From Verrucomicrobiota bacterium (GTDB lineage Bacteria > Verrucomicrobiota > Verrucomicrobiia > Limisphaerales > UBA1319), in the NCBI GenBank assembly GCA_022711435.1, contig JAKLFB010000017.1, forward strand, positions 1 through 64,000: a stretch of DNA of 64,000 nucleotides. The letters are read 5' to 3'. Shown piece after piece: positions 1 to 7,840 of the stretch. Every line of letters starts with the position of its first letter. Position 1 is the first letter of the stretch. The position numbers and the translations under genes were made by a program. The notes under the pieces were generated by a model. It made no database searches. It saw nothing but the letters and a program-made list of their open reading frames with translations, and was not told the DNA's origin.

Positions 1-385
1 TACGAGCCGCCAGCACGGCCAGGGGCTCGGGCCAGGGTTTAGAAATCGGGGTTGGTCTTGAAGCTTCATGGCAGGTCGTTGTCATAGCTGCAGCATACAC
101 TGCCCTGCAAGAAACTGAGATGCGCCCGGGGTCGCACCTTCCCCAGAGCGAGTAGATGAGAATCTGCGCGACGGCGACGAGGATGGCCCAGGCGCGGACA
201 TTCCGCCAGAGCGGCAGCCGGCGTTCGGTTTCCCCGAGCATCTTTGCCGGCAGGCTGGCCAGGAGCATGATCAATGCGACAAACGCACCAATGAATGCCG
301 CCTTGCCCATCCAATCGGCCCCGCTCGCCGCCGTGAGCGTGACGGAAAACCAAAAACTCCAGCCCAGCAGTCCCTCGTATAGGGG
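1..385 (-). pseudogene. 5'-truncated membrane protein gene fragment
   Basis: Read on the minus strand, the frame from about 379 downward encodes a convincing membrane-protein segment: an aromatic-rich helix near its start (GLLGWSFWFSVTLT), a second helix (AAFIGAFVALIMLLAS) and a third (AWAILVAVAQILIYSLWG), joined by a charged loop. There is no start codon before this; an in-frame TGA at 386-388 lies inside a GGGGTCAA-type repeat, so the 5' end appears replaced by repeat sequence. The frame stays open to the window edge, but the residues after the third helix look non-native. I do not recognise the family. The alternative frame on the same strand gives no membrane pattern. Confidence 0.45.
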
Positions 386-562
386 TCAATTCTGGGTGTG
401 CGAGCACCAATGGTGTGGTCTAGTTCAACTCGTCAATAATGTGCCGGCCAATGCTGTTGCGAAAAAACGCAAAAGGGGTCAAACATCGACCATTGATTCT
501 GACCAATGCCCTGATGCCGGGCGATGCATTGACAAACGGAGCAATCGGGAGAAGTTCAAGGC
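374..562. repeat. REP/RAYT-type boxes upstream of the M6-like protease
   Basis: This gene-free stretch has two direct GGGGTCAA boxes, near 381 and 475, of the kind that flank RAYT (REP-associated tyrosine transposase) genes in PVC bacteria. The box also occurs in the hairpin at 41361. The first box coincides with the broken 5' end of the membrane-protein fragment on the minus strand. No complete gene is visible between the boxes. Confidence 0.4.
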
Positions 563-1741
563 ATGGCAATCATGAATACTCGATACTCGGGCCTCCCCAT
601 CTTCCTGATCTTGATCGGCTTTGCTGGATGGCTCCTGCTTCCACCGCCGTGCGCGGCGGCGGAAAAAGGGATCGTTATCCTGGTCGAGTTTCCCGACGTG
701 GAGCATTCCGTGGCCCGGAGCACCGTGGAAACGCGTTTTGGCCAGCAGCTCAACAGCTACATTCGAGAGATGTCCTATCAACGGGTCTCGCTCGAGTTCG
801 ATGTGACGCGCAAATGGTATACGCTGCCGCGTCCGGTCAGCCATTACCGGATCTCGTCTCGGAACCTCGAGGTCGACCGGTCCAAGGTGAAGGGGTTGAT
901 CGAGGATGCTCTCGACTTGGCGGGGCGGGACGCGGATTTGTCCGCATACTCGTTCGCGGTTCTATTGCTGGGGGCGCGAATGCAGGATTATGGCATGATC
1001 GGCTTGTGCGGGTATCCGGGGATGCTGGGCTGGACGTCGGAGGGGGTGTTGCGGACCCGAGGCGGCCAGGTGGTCAGGGGTGGCGTGGCGATCTTCTGTT
1101 TTTCAGCGCATCTGGGGACGCTTTTTCATGACATCGCCCACATCCTGGGCGGCGTCCAGGGCGGCAAGCGAATGGTTCCCTGCCTCTACGATCACGACCT
1201 GCAGGCCAAGCCGGGGCCGATGCGCGAGACTGCCGTGGATGCCATGATTCACATGGGATTCTGGGATCCGATGTCGTGCCACTACTACCAGCGCATGTCG
1301 CCGCCTCCCGGCATTTCCTCGTGGACGAAGCTGCGGCTCGGCTGGATCCCCGCTTCCAAGATCCAGGTGGTCCGGCCGGGGGAGAGGCGGGAAGTGGTGC
1401 TCGGGCCGCTGGAGGATGGCTCCACGGACACCCTGGTGGTGAAAATCCCGATCGCCCAGGGCCGCTACTACCTCGTCGAGAATCGACAGCCGATCGGGTT
1501 TGACCGGTTTCTGCCGGGGGCTGGGGTCTTGATCCTTTACGCGGACGACAGCATTGCCGAATGCCGGCAGGGCAAAGGGCCCGTCAAGCTCATGAACGCC
1601 GATCCTGCCGTTCCCCACCTGGAAGGTGCGGCGTTTGACATCGGCAAGAAGGACCTGTTTCAGGATGGCCCGAACCGGATCGGCATTCGGCTTCTGGAGA
1701 AGGTGGGCCGGTCCTACCGGCTGCAGGTCTTCACCCCCTGA
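563..1741 (+). CDS. M6-like secreted protein with altered zinc-protease motif
   Basis: A 392-residue exported protein. Residues 1-33 form a signal peptide (hydrophobic LPIFLILIGFAGWLLL, then CAAA). The middle and C-terminal parts follow the M6 (immune inhibitor A-like) protease layout: FHDIAHILGG at 188-197 stands where HExxHxLG is expected, followed by a WDPMS segment and a conserved SWTKLRLGWI. The catalytic Glu is Asp here (H189-D190-I-A-H193), so activity is uncertain; it may be a low-activity protease or an inactive homologue. The chosen ATG has GGGAGAAG nine bases upstream; an ATG at 572 is an alternative. It stands alone, with no partner gene in the same direction apart from a short downstream frame. 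Confidence 0.7.
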   Translation: MAIMNTRYSGLPIFLILIGFAGWLLLPPPCAAAEKGIVILVEFPDVEHSVARSTVETRFGQQLNSYIREMSYQRVSLEFDVTRKWYTLPRPVSHYRISSRNLEVDRSKVKGLIEDALDLAGRDADLSAYSFAVLLLGARMQDYGMIGLCGYPGMLGWTSEGVLRTRGGQVVRGGVAIFCFSAHLGTLFHDIAHILGGVQGGKRMVPCLYDHDLQAKPGPMRETAVDAMIHMGFWDPMSCHYYQRMSPPPGISSWTKLRLGWIPASKIQVVRPGERREVVLGPLEDGSTDTLVVKIPIAQGRYYLVENRQPIGFDRFLPGAGVLILYADDSIAECRQGKGPVKLMNADPAVPHLEGAAFDIGKKDLFQDGPNRIGIRLLEKVGRSYRLQVFTP

Positions 1742-1865
1742 ACGGGGATGGACTGGGCTGCGAGAAGTCATCAGGATTTCCACATTTCGATGCGATCCTC
1801 AGCAGCGATGAGATGGGAGGCAGGCCGTCCCTGAACAGGCACCGTTGACAAACGACGCTGACGGG

Positions 1866-2135
1866 ATGAAATGGAGGCACAGCGCGATCGCTATGCGTGA
1901 GATGCCCCATTGCTTGACGAAGCCATCCTGGGTGGACCGGGCCATGGCCCGGGTTTGCGTCGGTTGCCTGGTCTGCCGGCGTGCCCGGCAACGCCAGCGC
2001 GGCATGGCTTTCCGGCTGGTGCAGCGGCTCGAGGCCAAGCTCTGCCCGTTCTGCCTGGCCTACGATCGAGTCTATGGACGAAAGGCGCACGAGGCCGCTC
2101 CCGGCGCCGAGCCGCCTCCTGAAAGCTCGGAATAG
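1866..2135 (+). CDS. Small cysteine-rich hypothetical protein
   Basis: An 89-residue frame with paired cysteine motifs: VCVGCLVC near residue 30 and CPFC near 58, separated by a basic segment (RRARQRQRG). Such pairs could form a zinc ribbon. I do not recognise the family. The C-terminal tail (EAAPGAEPPPESSE) is acidic and probably disordered. A TTG at 1845 would add seven residues, and an ATG at 1944 would remove 26. It is convergent with the propeller-protein gene that ends at 2160. The Cys pattern and lack of competing frames favour a real gene, but this is inference. Confidence 0.45.
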   Translation: MKWRHSAIAMREMPHCLTKPSWVDRAMARVCVGCLVCRRARQRQRGMAFRLVQRLEAKLCPFCLAYDRVYGRKAHEAAPGAEPPPESSE

Positions 2136-2159
2136 GAGGCGGCCGTTTGGCCGATCTTT

Positions 2160-4193
2160 CTATGGCAGGAGGCGGCCGCGATGGAACTCGCGCGGCAATC
2201 CGGCGACCGCCTCCTGGATCAGGAGCAGGGTGCCGGTTCCATCGGTGAATTCGAGCTCGAGCGAGGGGAGCCAGCCGGAGAGATCCGGGCTTTGTTCCAG
2301 CAGGAATTTCTGGTCGGGCTGGCCGCCGAACAGGAACACATGGTGGGCCTCGGTGCGGGCATAGCTCACGAACTGGATCGGGGTTGTGTCGGGCACGACC
2401 TGGGCGCGCAGGATCATCCCCTCGACTCCGACCGTGACGAGCTGGCCGCCGGCGGCGGCCGCGCCGAACAGCGATTTGCGGGTGAGCGTGCCGGGGTTGG
2501 ACCAGTCGGCCAGGTTGGTGCTGGCGAGGACGGCGCCGCCGGTGCCCACAACAAACCACGTGCCCTCGACGAATGCGGCGTCGGTGAGCCACTCGGTGGT
2601 GCCGCTGGATCGGGCAGTCCAGTTGGTGGCGTCGGGGCTGGTCCAGAGCGCGCCGTTTTCTCCGACGGCGAGCAGCACGTCATTGAGGCGGCGCACCTGC
2701 CAGAGCCAATCGGTCGTTGGCAGAGTGCGCGATGTCCAGTTAGTCCCGTCGGGGCTTGCCAGCATCGCGCCGCGATCCCCCACCGCCACGAGCCCGGCCA
2801 GGCACGTCTCCATCGAAGATAGAAAGCCGGCGGCCGGTGCGGCCTGCCGGCTCCATTGGACGCCGTCGCGGCTGGTGAGGATCGTTCCGTTGGCGCCGGA
2901 CGCCAGGAGCAGGCCGCCGAAGGCGGCGCAACCCTGGAGATCGTTGGTGGTGGGCCGCGGCTCGACGGCTTCCCAGGTGACGCCGTTGGCGCTCCGGATG
3001 ATCGCCCCGGCGTTGCCCACCGCGAAGAGAAGGTTCGTCGTGCCGCCCACCCCCAAGAACACGGTGTTGGTCACCGAATCGGGGACGAGATCCATGTCCC
3101 AATCCACCCCGTTGTCGCTGGTCATCACGGCGCCGCGGTCTCCGGCGGCGATGTAGTAGTGCGGGGTGCGGCGCAGGGCCCAAAGCCATGTGCGAGGCGA
3201 ATCGCTGGGAACATAGTAGACGAATGGGCTGGTCTCGTTGGTGCGATAGCCCTGGACCCAGAGACCGGCCGCTCCGCCGAGCCAGACGGACGCGCCATCC
3301 CAGAGCGCGCTGTAATAGCTCCAGGCGGGGGGCGGATAGGGCTTCGCGACGTCCAGTTCGTCCACCCAGGCGGCGCCATCTTTTCTGCGCACCTCGGCCT
3401 CGCCTGCGAGCCAGGCGGCATGGCTGCTGCCGGCGGCGGCGTAGAGATGATTGGTGGCGCCGGCGGCCTGCGTCGACCACGAGTTGCCGTTGGCGCTGGT
3501 GAGGGCCAAGCCGCCGTCGCCGGCAACCCAATATCGGTCTTCGAGCCATGCCACGCGGTTGAGGTGCCCGGTGACGCCGCTGTTGCGCTTGGTCCACGTG
3601 GCGCCGGTCGAGCTGCTCATGATGAACCCGTTCTCTCCCACCGCCACGAAGCCGGGCGATCCCCAGGCTACGCTCCGCAGCCAGGTCGTGTATCCCGTGT
3701 TCTTCCGGGTCCAGGCGACGGCGTTGGTGCTGGTATAGACGGCGCCATTGTCGCCCGCGGCCACGACCAGGCTTGCCGATGCCGCCACGCTCTCGAGCCA
3801 GTCGGCCGTGCCGAGGTCGTTCAGGAAAAACTCCGACGGGTTGTCGGAAAACAGGATGGTGCCGCGCTCGCCGCAGATCACGATGCGCCCGCCCAGAAAC
3901 GTCACGCCGCGCAGGGATCGATCGGTGTGGCTGTCGCGGGGGGTCCATGAATCGAGGTCGGTACTGGTGAAGATCTGGCCTCGCTCGCCCACCTGGACGG
4001 CCAGGCCGCCGGCCCAGGCGAGGTCGACGATGTTCGCCCCGTGCGGCGTCGGGTTGGACCATCGCCACGACAACGGGTATGCGGCGGAGGAAAGCGCCCA
4101 GGCCGTGCTGGCTGCCAGCACGAGCGCGCGGGCGGCCTGGCATTGCTCGCTGCGGGGGACCATGCGTCTCATAGGATTTTTCGGGGATGGCAT
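2160..4193 (-). CDS. Secreted beta-propeller protein (Ycf48/BNR-like repeats)
   Basis: About 677 residues, exported through a signal peptide after a short basic start (hydrophobic AARALVLAASTAWALSSAAY). The body is a long series of roughly 40-50-residue repeats of the pattern VAVGDNGAIxTSxDGxxWTxRxSGTTxWL, which is typical of Ycf48/HCF136-like or BNR/sialidase-like propeller blades. At least ten are visible. The last 75 residues form a separate C-terminal domain ending PREFHRGRLLP, resembling the FYR/FFR-type ends of other exported proteins here. It begins 17 bases after the histidine kinase stop codon, so it is probably the last gene of that operon. The start at 4193 is the first ATG; 4172 is possible. 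It is probably a cell-surface or periplasmic binding scaffold; its ligand is unknown. Confidence 0.7.
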   Translation of the reverse strand: MPSPKNPMRRMVPRSEQCQAARALVLAASTAWALSSAAYPLSWRWSNPTPHGANIVDLAWAGGLAVQVGERGQIFTSTDLDSWTPRDSHTDRSLRGVTFLGGRIVICGERGTILFSDNPSEFFLNDLGTADWLESVAASASLVVAAGDNGAVYTSTNAVAWTRKNTGYTTWLRSVAWGSPGFVAVGENGFIMSSSTGATWTKRNSGVTGHLNRVAWLEDRYWVAGDGGLALTSANGNSWSTQAAGATNHLYAAAGSSHAAWLAGEAEVRRKDGAAWVDELDVAKPYPPPAWSYYSALWDGASVWLGGAAGLWVQGYRTNETSPFVYYVPSDSPRTWLWALRRTPHYYIAAGDRGAVMTSDNGVDWDMDLVPDSVTNTVFLGVGGTTNLLFAVGNAGAIIRSANGVTWEAVEPRPTTNDLQGCAAFGGLLLASGANGTILTSRDGVQWSRQAAPAAGFLSSMETCLAGLVAVGDRGAMLASPDGTNWTSRTLPTTDWLWQVRRLNDVLLAVGENGALWTSPDATNWTARSSGTTEWLTDAAFVEGTWFVVGTGGAVLASTNLADWSNPGTLTRKSLFGAAAAGGQLVTVGVEGMILRAQVVPDTTPIQFVSYARTEAHHVFLFGGQPDQKFLLEQSPDLSGWLPSLELEFTDGTGTLLLIQEAVAGLPREFHRGRLLP

Positions 4194-4210
4194 CCGATGG
4201 CTTGGCTGTC

Positions 4211-5677
4211 TCAGGAATGGCCTGCTGCTGCCTGCTCCACCGCTGCCGGGGAAGCTGCCTGGCGTCCGTCCCCCAGCAATGACTGAGGCAGGATCAGCGC
4301 GAACGAGCAGCCGGCCTCGGTGCTGCGCGCCAGCTCGAGCTCGGCGCCGAGGTGCCGAGCCAGTTGCTGGCTGAGCGCAAGGCCCAGCCCGTTGCCGCCG
4401 GGCTTGGTCGAGCGGCACGGCATGAACAAGTTCTCGCGGACCGATGCCGGCAGGCCCGGCCCTTCGTCCCCCACCTCGCACACCACGCCGCGGCCGGTCG
4501 GGCGGATGTCGAGCCGCACGGCTCGGCCGGGTGGAGTGGCCTGGACGGCATTGCGCAACAGGTTCTCCAAAATGAGCAAGGCCAGGTTCGCGTCGCGGTT
4601 GGTGAGCGCGCCATCGGCCGACAGGCTGGATTCGAGCCGGAGGCCAGCTGCGGCCGCAACGGGCTGGATCTTCTCCCGGATGATCTGGGCCAGCTCGGCC
4701 AGCGACAGCTCGTAGGCCGTCCCTTCGCTCTGCTCTCCGAGGACGCGGACAATCTCGCCGACCAGCGCCTGCATCCTCTCCGTGCCGCGGAGGGCGTCTT
4801 TCCATTCGGCATCCTCGCCGGCCCGGGTTGCGACGAAATTCTGGAGGCCGGCCAGGGGGCTGGTCAGGCCATGGAGGATGTGGGCGGTGACGGCGCCCAG
4901 GGCGGAGGTTTTGGCGGCGAGAGCCAGCTCCTGGTTGGCCCGGCGCAGGTCCGCGGCGTGCTCCTGAAGCCGGGTGTTGATGAGCTGGAGCTTCCAGAAA
5001 GCCCAGCTCAAGGCGAGGGCCATCATGGATCCGCTCAGGATGAAGGCCAGGAGCGCCTTCTGGGCCAGATGGCGGTTGAGGAGTGTCAGTTCGCGGGCGA
5101 TGCTCCGGCCGTCCTGGATGAGCTCGGCTGTTGCCAGCAGGTTGGTCTGGCCCGGCGCATGGAGGGGGATGAGCACCGACAACAGCGGCACTCCGGCTGC
5201 CTCCGTTTCCTCCGGCTGCGGGGGCACCAGGAAATGATCGGTGAGCCGGGCCGCGGGCTCGAAGCGGCTCGATGGTTCCAGACGGACCATCGCCTCGGCC
5301 TCCACCCGGGTCAAATCCCTCTCCTTGACCAGCACGGGCATCGCAGCCACGAATCGCCCCCGGGCGTCGAACAGCCGTGTCGCTAGCACCCCCGGGCGCA
5401 CCCTCGAGAGACGAAGGACCAGCGCCATCTGGCCCGAGGCATCCTCGAGCTGCTGGGCCAGCGAGCCGGCCGCGTCGGCCCCAATCTGCTCGAGCGTGGC
5501 GACCTCGCCCAGCAGCTCGGCGTCCCGGTGGACGATCTGGTGGCCGACGGCATCCCGCAGCTGCCGGGCGCCAAAGAAGATCATGCCGCCCAGGATGCAG
5601 AGCGCGATGACGATCACCGCCGGCGACAGCCACCGCGACCGGCTCAGTTGTCGTGCCAAAGGCAGTATTTTGTCCAT
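4211..5677 (-). CDS. Membrane sensor histidine kinase
   Basis: A 488-residue kinase with a transmembrane helix at about 18-38, an extracytoplasmic sensor region to about 190, a second helix at about 195-215 and a coiled linker. The dimerisation/phosphoacceptor segment contains GAVTAHILHGLTSPLAG (His266 and His269 are candidates). The ATPase domain shows the N box (LENLLRNAVQAT), the G1 box (DEGPGLP) and the G2 box (GNGLGLALS). It lies between the beta-barrel-like protein and the propeller protein. It most likely phosphorylates the NtrC-type regulator encoded at 7841-9244, forming a two-component pair. That pairing is inferred from location. The H-box departs from the usual HE/DxxxP form, so the acceptor residue is not certain. 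Confidence 0.85.
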   Translation of the reverse strand: MDKILPLARQLSRSRWLSPAVIVIALCILGGMIFFGARQLRDAVGHQIVHRDAELLGEVATLEQIGADAAGSLAQQLEDASGQMALVLRLSRVRPGVLATRLFDARGRFVAAMPVLVKERDLTRVEAEAMVRLEPSSRFEPAARLTDHFLVPPQPEETEAAGVPLLSVLIPLHAPGQTNLLATAELIQDGRSIARELTLLNRHLAQKALLAFILSGSMMALALSWAFWKLQLINTRLQEHAADLRRANQELALAAKTSALGAVTAHILHGLTSPLAGLQNFVATRAGEDAEWKDALRGTERMQALVGEIVRVLGEQSEGTAYELSLAELAQIIREKIQPVAAAAGLRLESSLSADGALTNRDANLALLILENLLRNAVQATPPGRAVRLDIRPTGRGVVCEVGDEGPGLPASVRENLFMPCRSTKPGGNGLGLALSQQLARHLGAELELARSTEAGCSFALILPQSLLGDGRQAASPAAVEQAAAGHS

Positions 5678-5699
5678 GCCCGCCTCCGTCGGCTTTCCA

Positions 5700-6833
5700 T
5701 CAAAACTCGAAATCGACCCCCGCGCTCGCAGTGTTGGCCCGGTACTGTTCGACCGTCTGGTTGGAGAGGGACCGCTCGTAATCGTAGGCCGCGCAGATCC
5801 GCCAATGTTTCGACAGGCTTTTCTCGCCGCGAACGGTGAGGTGGATGCTGGTTCGATGCCGCAGGCGGGGATCAGTGAGGCTGAGGGCCTGGCGGGGGAA
5901 ATCGTAGTAGGCGAGTGCGCCCTGGACGCTGAAGTCCCATCCCGCGGCCCGGTAGCGCAGTTGCTCGGCGATCCGGTATTGCAGGTAATCGTAATAGCCG
6001 GACCCGTTGTCCTGGTTGTGCTCGAAGCCGCATCGGGTGATGCTGCGCCAGCGGCGTTGCTCGTCCCAGTTGTGCTGCCAGGAGAGTTCGGCCTGCTGGC
6101 TCCAGTACCGCAGGCGTGTCCCGGGAACGGGAGCGCCCGTTGGATCGGTCTGCTCGCGCGAGTCGTAGGCCTGGGGAAAGGCCTGATAGCTCAAGCCGAT
6201 TTCCGATCCGTGGCCGTAGTAGCAGCCGAGCGAGATCCGCGGGCCGGCCTGCCAGTAGTCGTCCAGCGGCTGGCGAAAATAGTACAGCGAGCCCAAGAGG
6301 CTCAGCTCGGCCCACCAGGGCGCCGCATCCCGCCGCACCCCTTCGGTCAGGGTGATGCCATGCCCGTGGACTTGCTCGCGAACCGCCGCGCCATAAACGG
6401 CGGAGACATCCATCACCTGGTTGATGAACACGTATTGCAGGGCCGTGGTGCTCTTCCATCCCTCGCTCATGAACCATCCCAGCTGGCTCGACACTGCGGC
6501 ATTCTGCTCCGCGTCCACCCCGATCGACTCCCGGAAATAGCGCACGTCGCTGGCGACCCCCATCAGGCTGAAATCCCAGTTGTTCCACGGGAGGCGGAAC
6601 AGCATGACGTCGGCGCTGGCCATCTCGAACGCGCTGCTTGGGGGATCGAAGTGGCTGAGCGTGACATTGTCCTTGTAGCCCGCGCCCACGCGCAGATGTG
6701 CCGACCGCTGCCAGAGGGAGAATCCTTCCGGCAGCTCGAGCTTCTCGGCGGACATCGAGGCGGCGGCGCCCAGGACAAAAAAGAGCGAGAGCGCTCCCAG
6801 CGCGCTCTTTTGTCTGCAACGCCTGAGGTCCAT
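5700..6833 (-). CDS. Putative outer-membrane beta-barrel protein
   Basis: About 377 residues. The N-terminus is a signal peptide (KSALGALSLFFVLGAAASMSA). The rest alternates aromatic and polar residues in strand-like segments (LRVGAGYKDNVTLSHF, WDFSLMGVASDVRYF, LQYVFINQVMDV) and ends with phenylalanine (VDFEF), the usual signature of BamA-assembled outer-membrane barrels. I cannot assign a named family. An ATG at 6902 would add 23 basic residues before the signal peptide, so 6833 is preferred. It follows the coiled-coil protein by 74 bases and precedes the kinase by 22, so it probably belongs to the operon driven from the sigma54-type element at 7590. Confidence 0.65.
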   Translation of the reverse strand: MDLRRCRQKSALGALSLFFVLGAAASMSAEKLELPEGFSLWQRSAHLRVGAGYKDNVTLSHFDPPSSAFEMASADVMLFRLPWNNWDFSLMGVASDVRYFRESIGVDAEQNAAVSSQLGWFMSEGWKSTTALQYVFINQVMDVSAVYGAAVREQVHGHGITLTEGVRRDAAPWWAELSLLGSLYYFRQPLDDYWQAGPRISLGCYYGHGSEIGLSYQAFPQAYDSREQTDPTGAPVPGTRLRYWSQQAELSWQHNWDEQRRWRSITRCGFEHNQDNGSGYYDYLQYRIAEQLRYRAAGWDFSVQGALAYYDFPRQALSLTDPRLRHRTSIHLTVRGEKSLSKHWRICAAYDYERSLSNQTVEQYRANTASAGVDFEF

Positions 6834-6907
6834 GCCAAGAATGCCGCGCCAGCCGGTCTTCGCCGGCCGGCGCGTGACGGACCTGGAGCGGCCCGGATTC
6901 ATGCTGG

Positions 6908-7537
6908 TCACTGGCGCCCGCGCGGCCCGCCTGTCCCCGATCCGCCCGAGCCTGTGCCAGGGTTGGAGACCCGATCCATGAGGCGCGTGTGATCGCGCAG
7001 CTGCTCGCCCAGCCGGGCGCACTGCTCGGCCAGCTGCTCGCGCAGCCGGGCCTGCTGCTGCTTCCATTGCTCCATCTGCTCCTTCAACTGATCGCGCAGG
7101 CGCTGGCGCTCCTGCTCGCCCGCGCTGCTCATCTGTTGCTCGATCGTGCGCTGGCGGGTCATGAACGCCTCGCGGTCCTTCTGGAATTGCCGCACCAGCC
7201 CCTCGACGTCCGCCGGCGTCAGCGGCCCATGCGGTCGCGGCCCAGGCGGATCAACGCGGGGTCCCGACGACGGAGCCACTACGCTGTGTCGATTCGTGAA
7301 CGCCTGCGGGACGGGAGCGTTGGACCATCGCGCCATGTTCGTATACCAGCCAGCCCCAGCTCCATTGGGATCCAGATAATGGTTCTGGTAGTTGGTCGAG
7401 TAGGCATGCTGGGTGGTGTTAGTGCTGTCGTTGGAGCCGTTTCCCGGGCCGGGACCTGCCGCGCTTGCCGCTGCCGCACCGGCAATGACCACGACTCCAA
7501 TGGCCCCCAGGAAAGTGAGACTTTTTTTCGGTTTCAT
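6908..7537 (-). CDS. Secreted coiled-coil protein
   Basis: A 209-residue protein that begins with a clear signal peptide (MKPKKSLTFLGAIGVVVIAG followed by Ala-rich residues and a Gly/Asn/Thr-rich mature start). Residues about 105-185 are a Gln/Glu/Arg-rich coiled coil (QRLRDQLKEQMEQWKQQQ). The tail is Gly-rich (GTGSGGSGTGG). The start is fixed by a good ribosome binding site (GAAAGGAAA, six bases before ATG 7537). It is the first gene after the sigma54-type element at 7590-7605 and probably opens the operon that continues through the barrel protein, kinase and propeller protein. Its function is unknown; it could be a periplasmic spacer or adaptor. Confidence 0.65.
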   Translation of the reverse strand: MKPKKSLTFLGAIGVVVIAGAAAASAAGPGPGNGSNDSTNTTQHAYSTNYQNHYLDPNGAGAGWYTNMARWSNAPVPQAFTNRHSVVAPSSGPRVDPPGPRPHGPLTPADVEGLVRQFQKDREAFMTRQRTIEQQMSSAGEQERQRLRDQLKEQMEQWKQQQARLREQLAEQCARLGEQLRDHTRLMDRVSNPGTGSGGSGTGGPRGRQ

Positions 7538-7589
7538 CAGATTTTCCTTTCGTTTTGCGGGAACCACTCCCGCGTCTTGATTTCCTATA

Positions 7590-7605
7590 GGCAGGACGCA
7601 TGCCA
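7590..7605 (-). promoter_or_regulatory. sigma54-type -24/-12 promoter for the 7537-2160 operon
   Basis: On the minus strand the sequence TGGCATG-CGTC-CTGC-C has GG and GC at the exact sigma54 spacing (consensus TGGCACG-N4-TTGCW). It lies 52 bases before the start codon of the coiled-coil protein and downstream of palindromes that fit activator sites. A nearly identical element with almost the same spacing precedes the gene at 9806. Confidence 0.65.
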
Positions 7606-7692
7606 GGTTCTTCAACAATCGTTAACTAGTTCGCCATCAATTGGATAAGCTTGCGCATCCGCCCGTGGCCACCGCGGAGCGCCTGTCGAGTT

Positions 7693-7751
7693 CGGGTAAT
7701 ATTCGCCATAAACGACCGCAGGTTGGGTTCTACGATGGGGAATAGTTCCCA
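7693..7751. promoter_or_regulatory. Putative activator (UAS) palindromes upstream of the 7590 promoter
   Basis: TGGGGAATAGTTCCCA at 7736-7751 is an imperfect palindrome matching two sites at 10044 and 10076. A degenerate form, CGGGTAATATTCGCCA, sits at 7693-7708 (11 of 16 positions shared). They lie about 90-145 bases upstream of the -24 element, the normal range for NtrC-type enhancer sites. The likely ligand is the response regulator encoded next door. Confidence 0.55.
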
Positions 7752-7840
7752 GCGTGGCATGTGCGCCTGTGTGCTGGCGGCTTCGAGCCCCTGGTTTCGA
7801 GAGCTTTTGCAGAGTGTCAGCCGGCCAGGAACGGGCGCGA

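Noticed and set aside
5241..6992. Long open plus-strand frame opposite the kinase and barrel genes
   Set aside because: The translation is repetitive in Arg/Pro/Gly/Val with no domain, and the minus strand codes for clear families; it is a GC-driven antisense frame.
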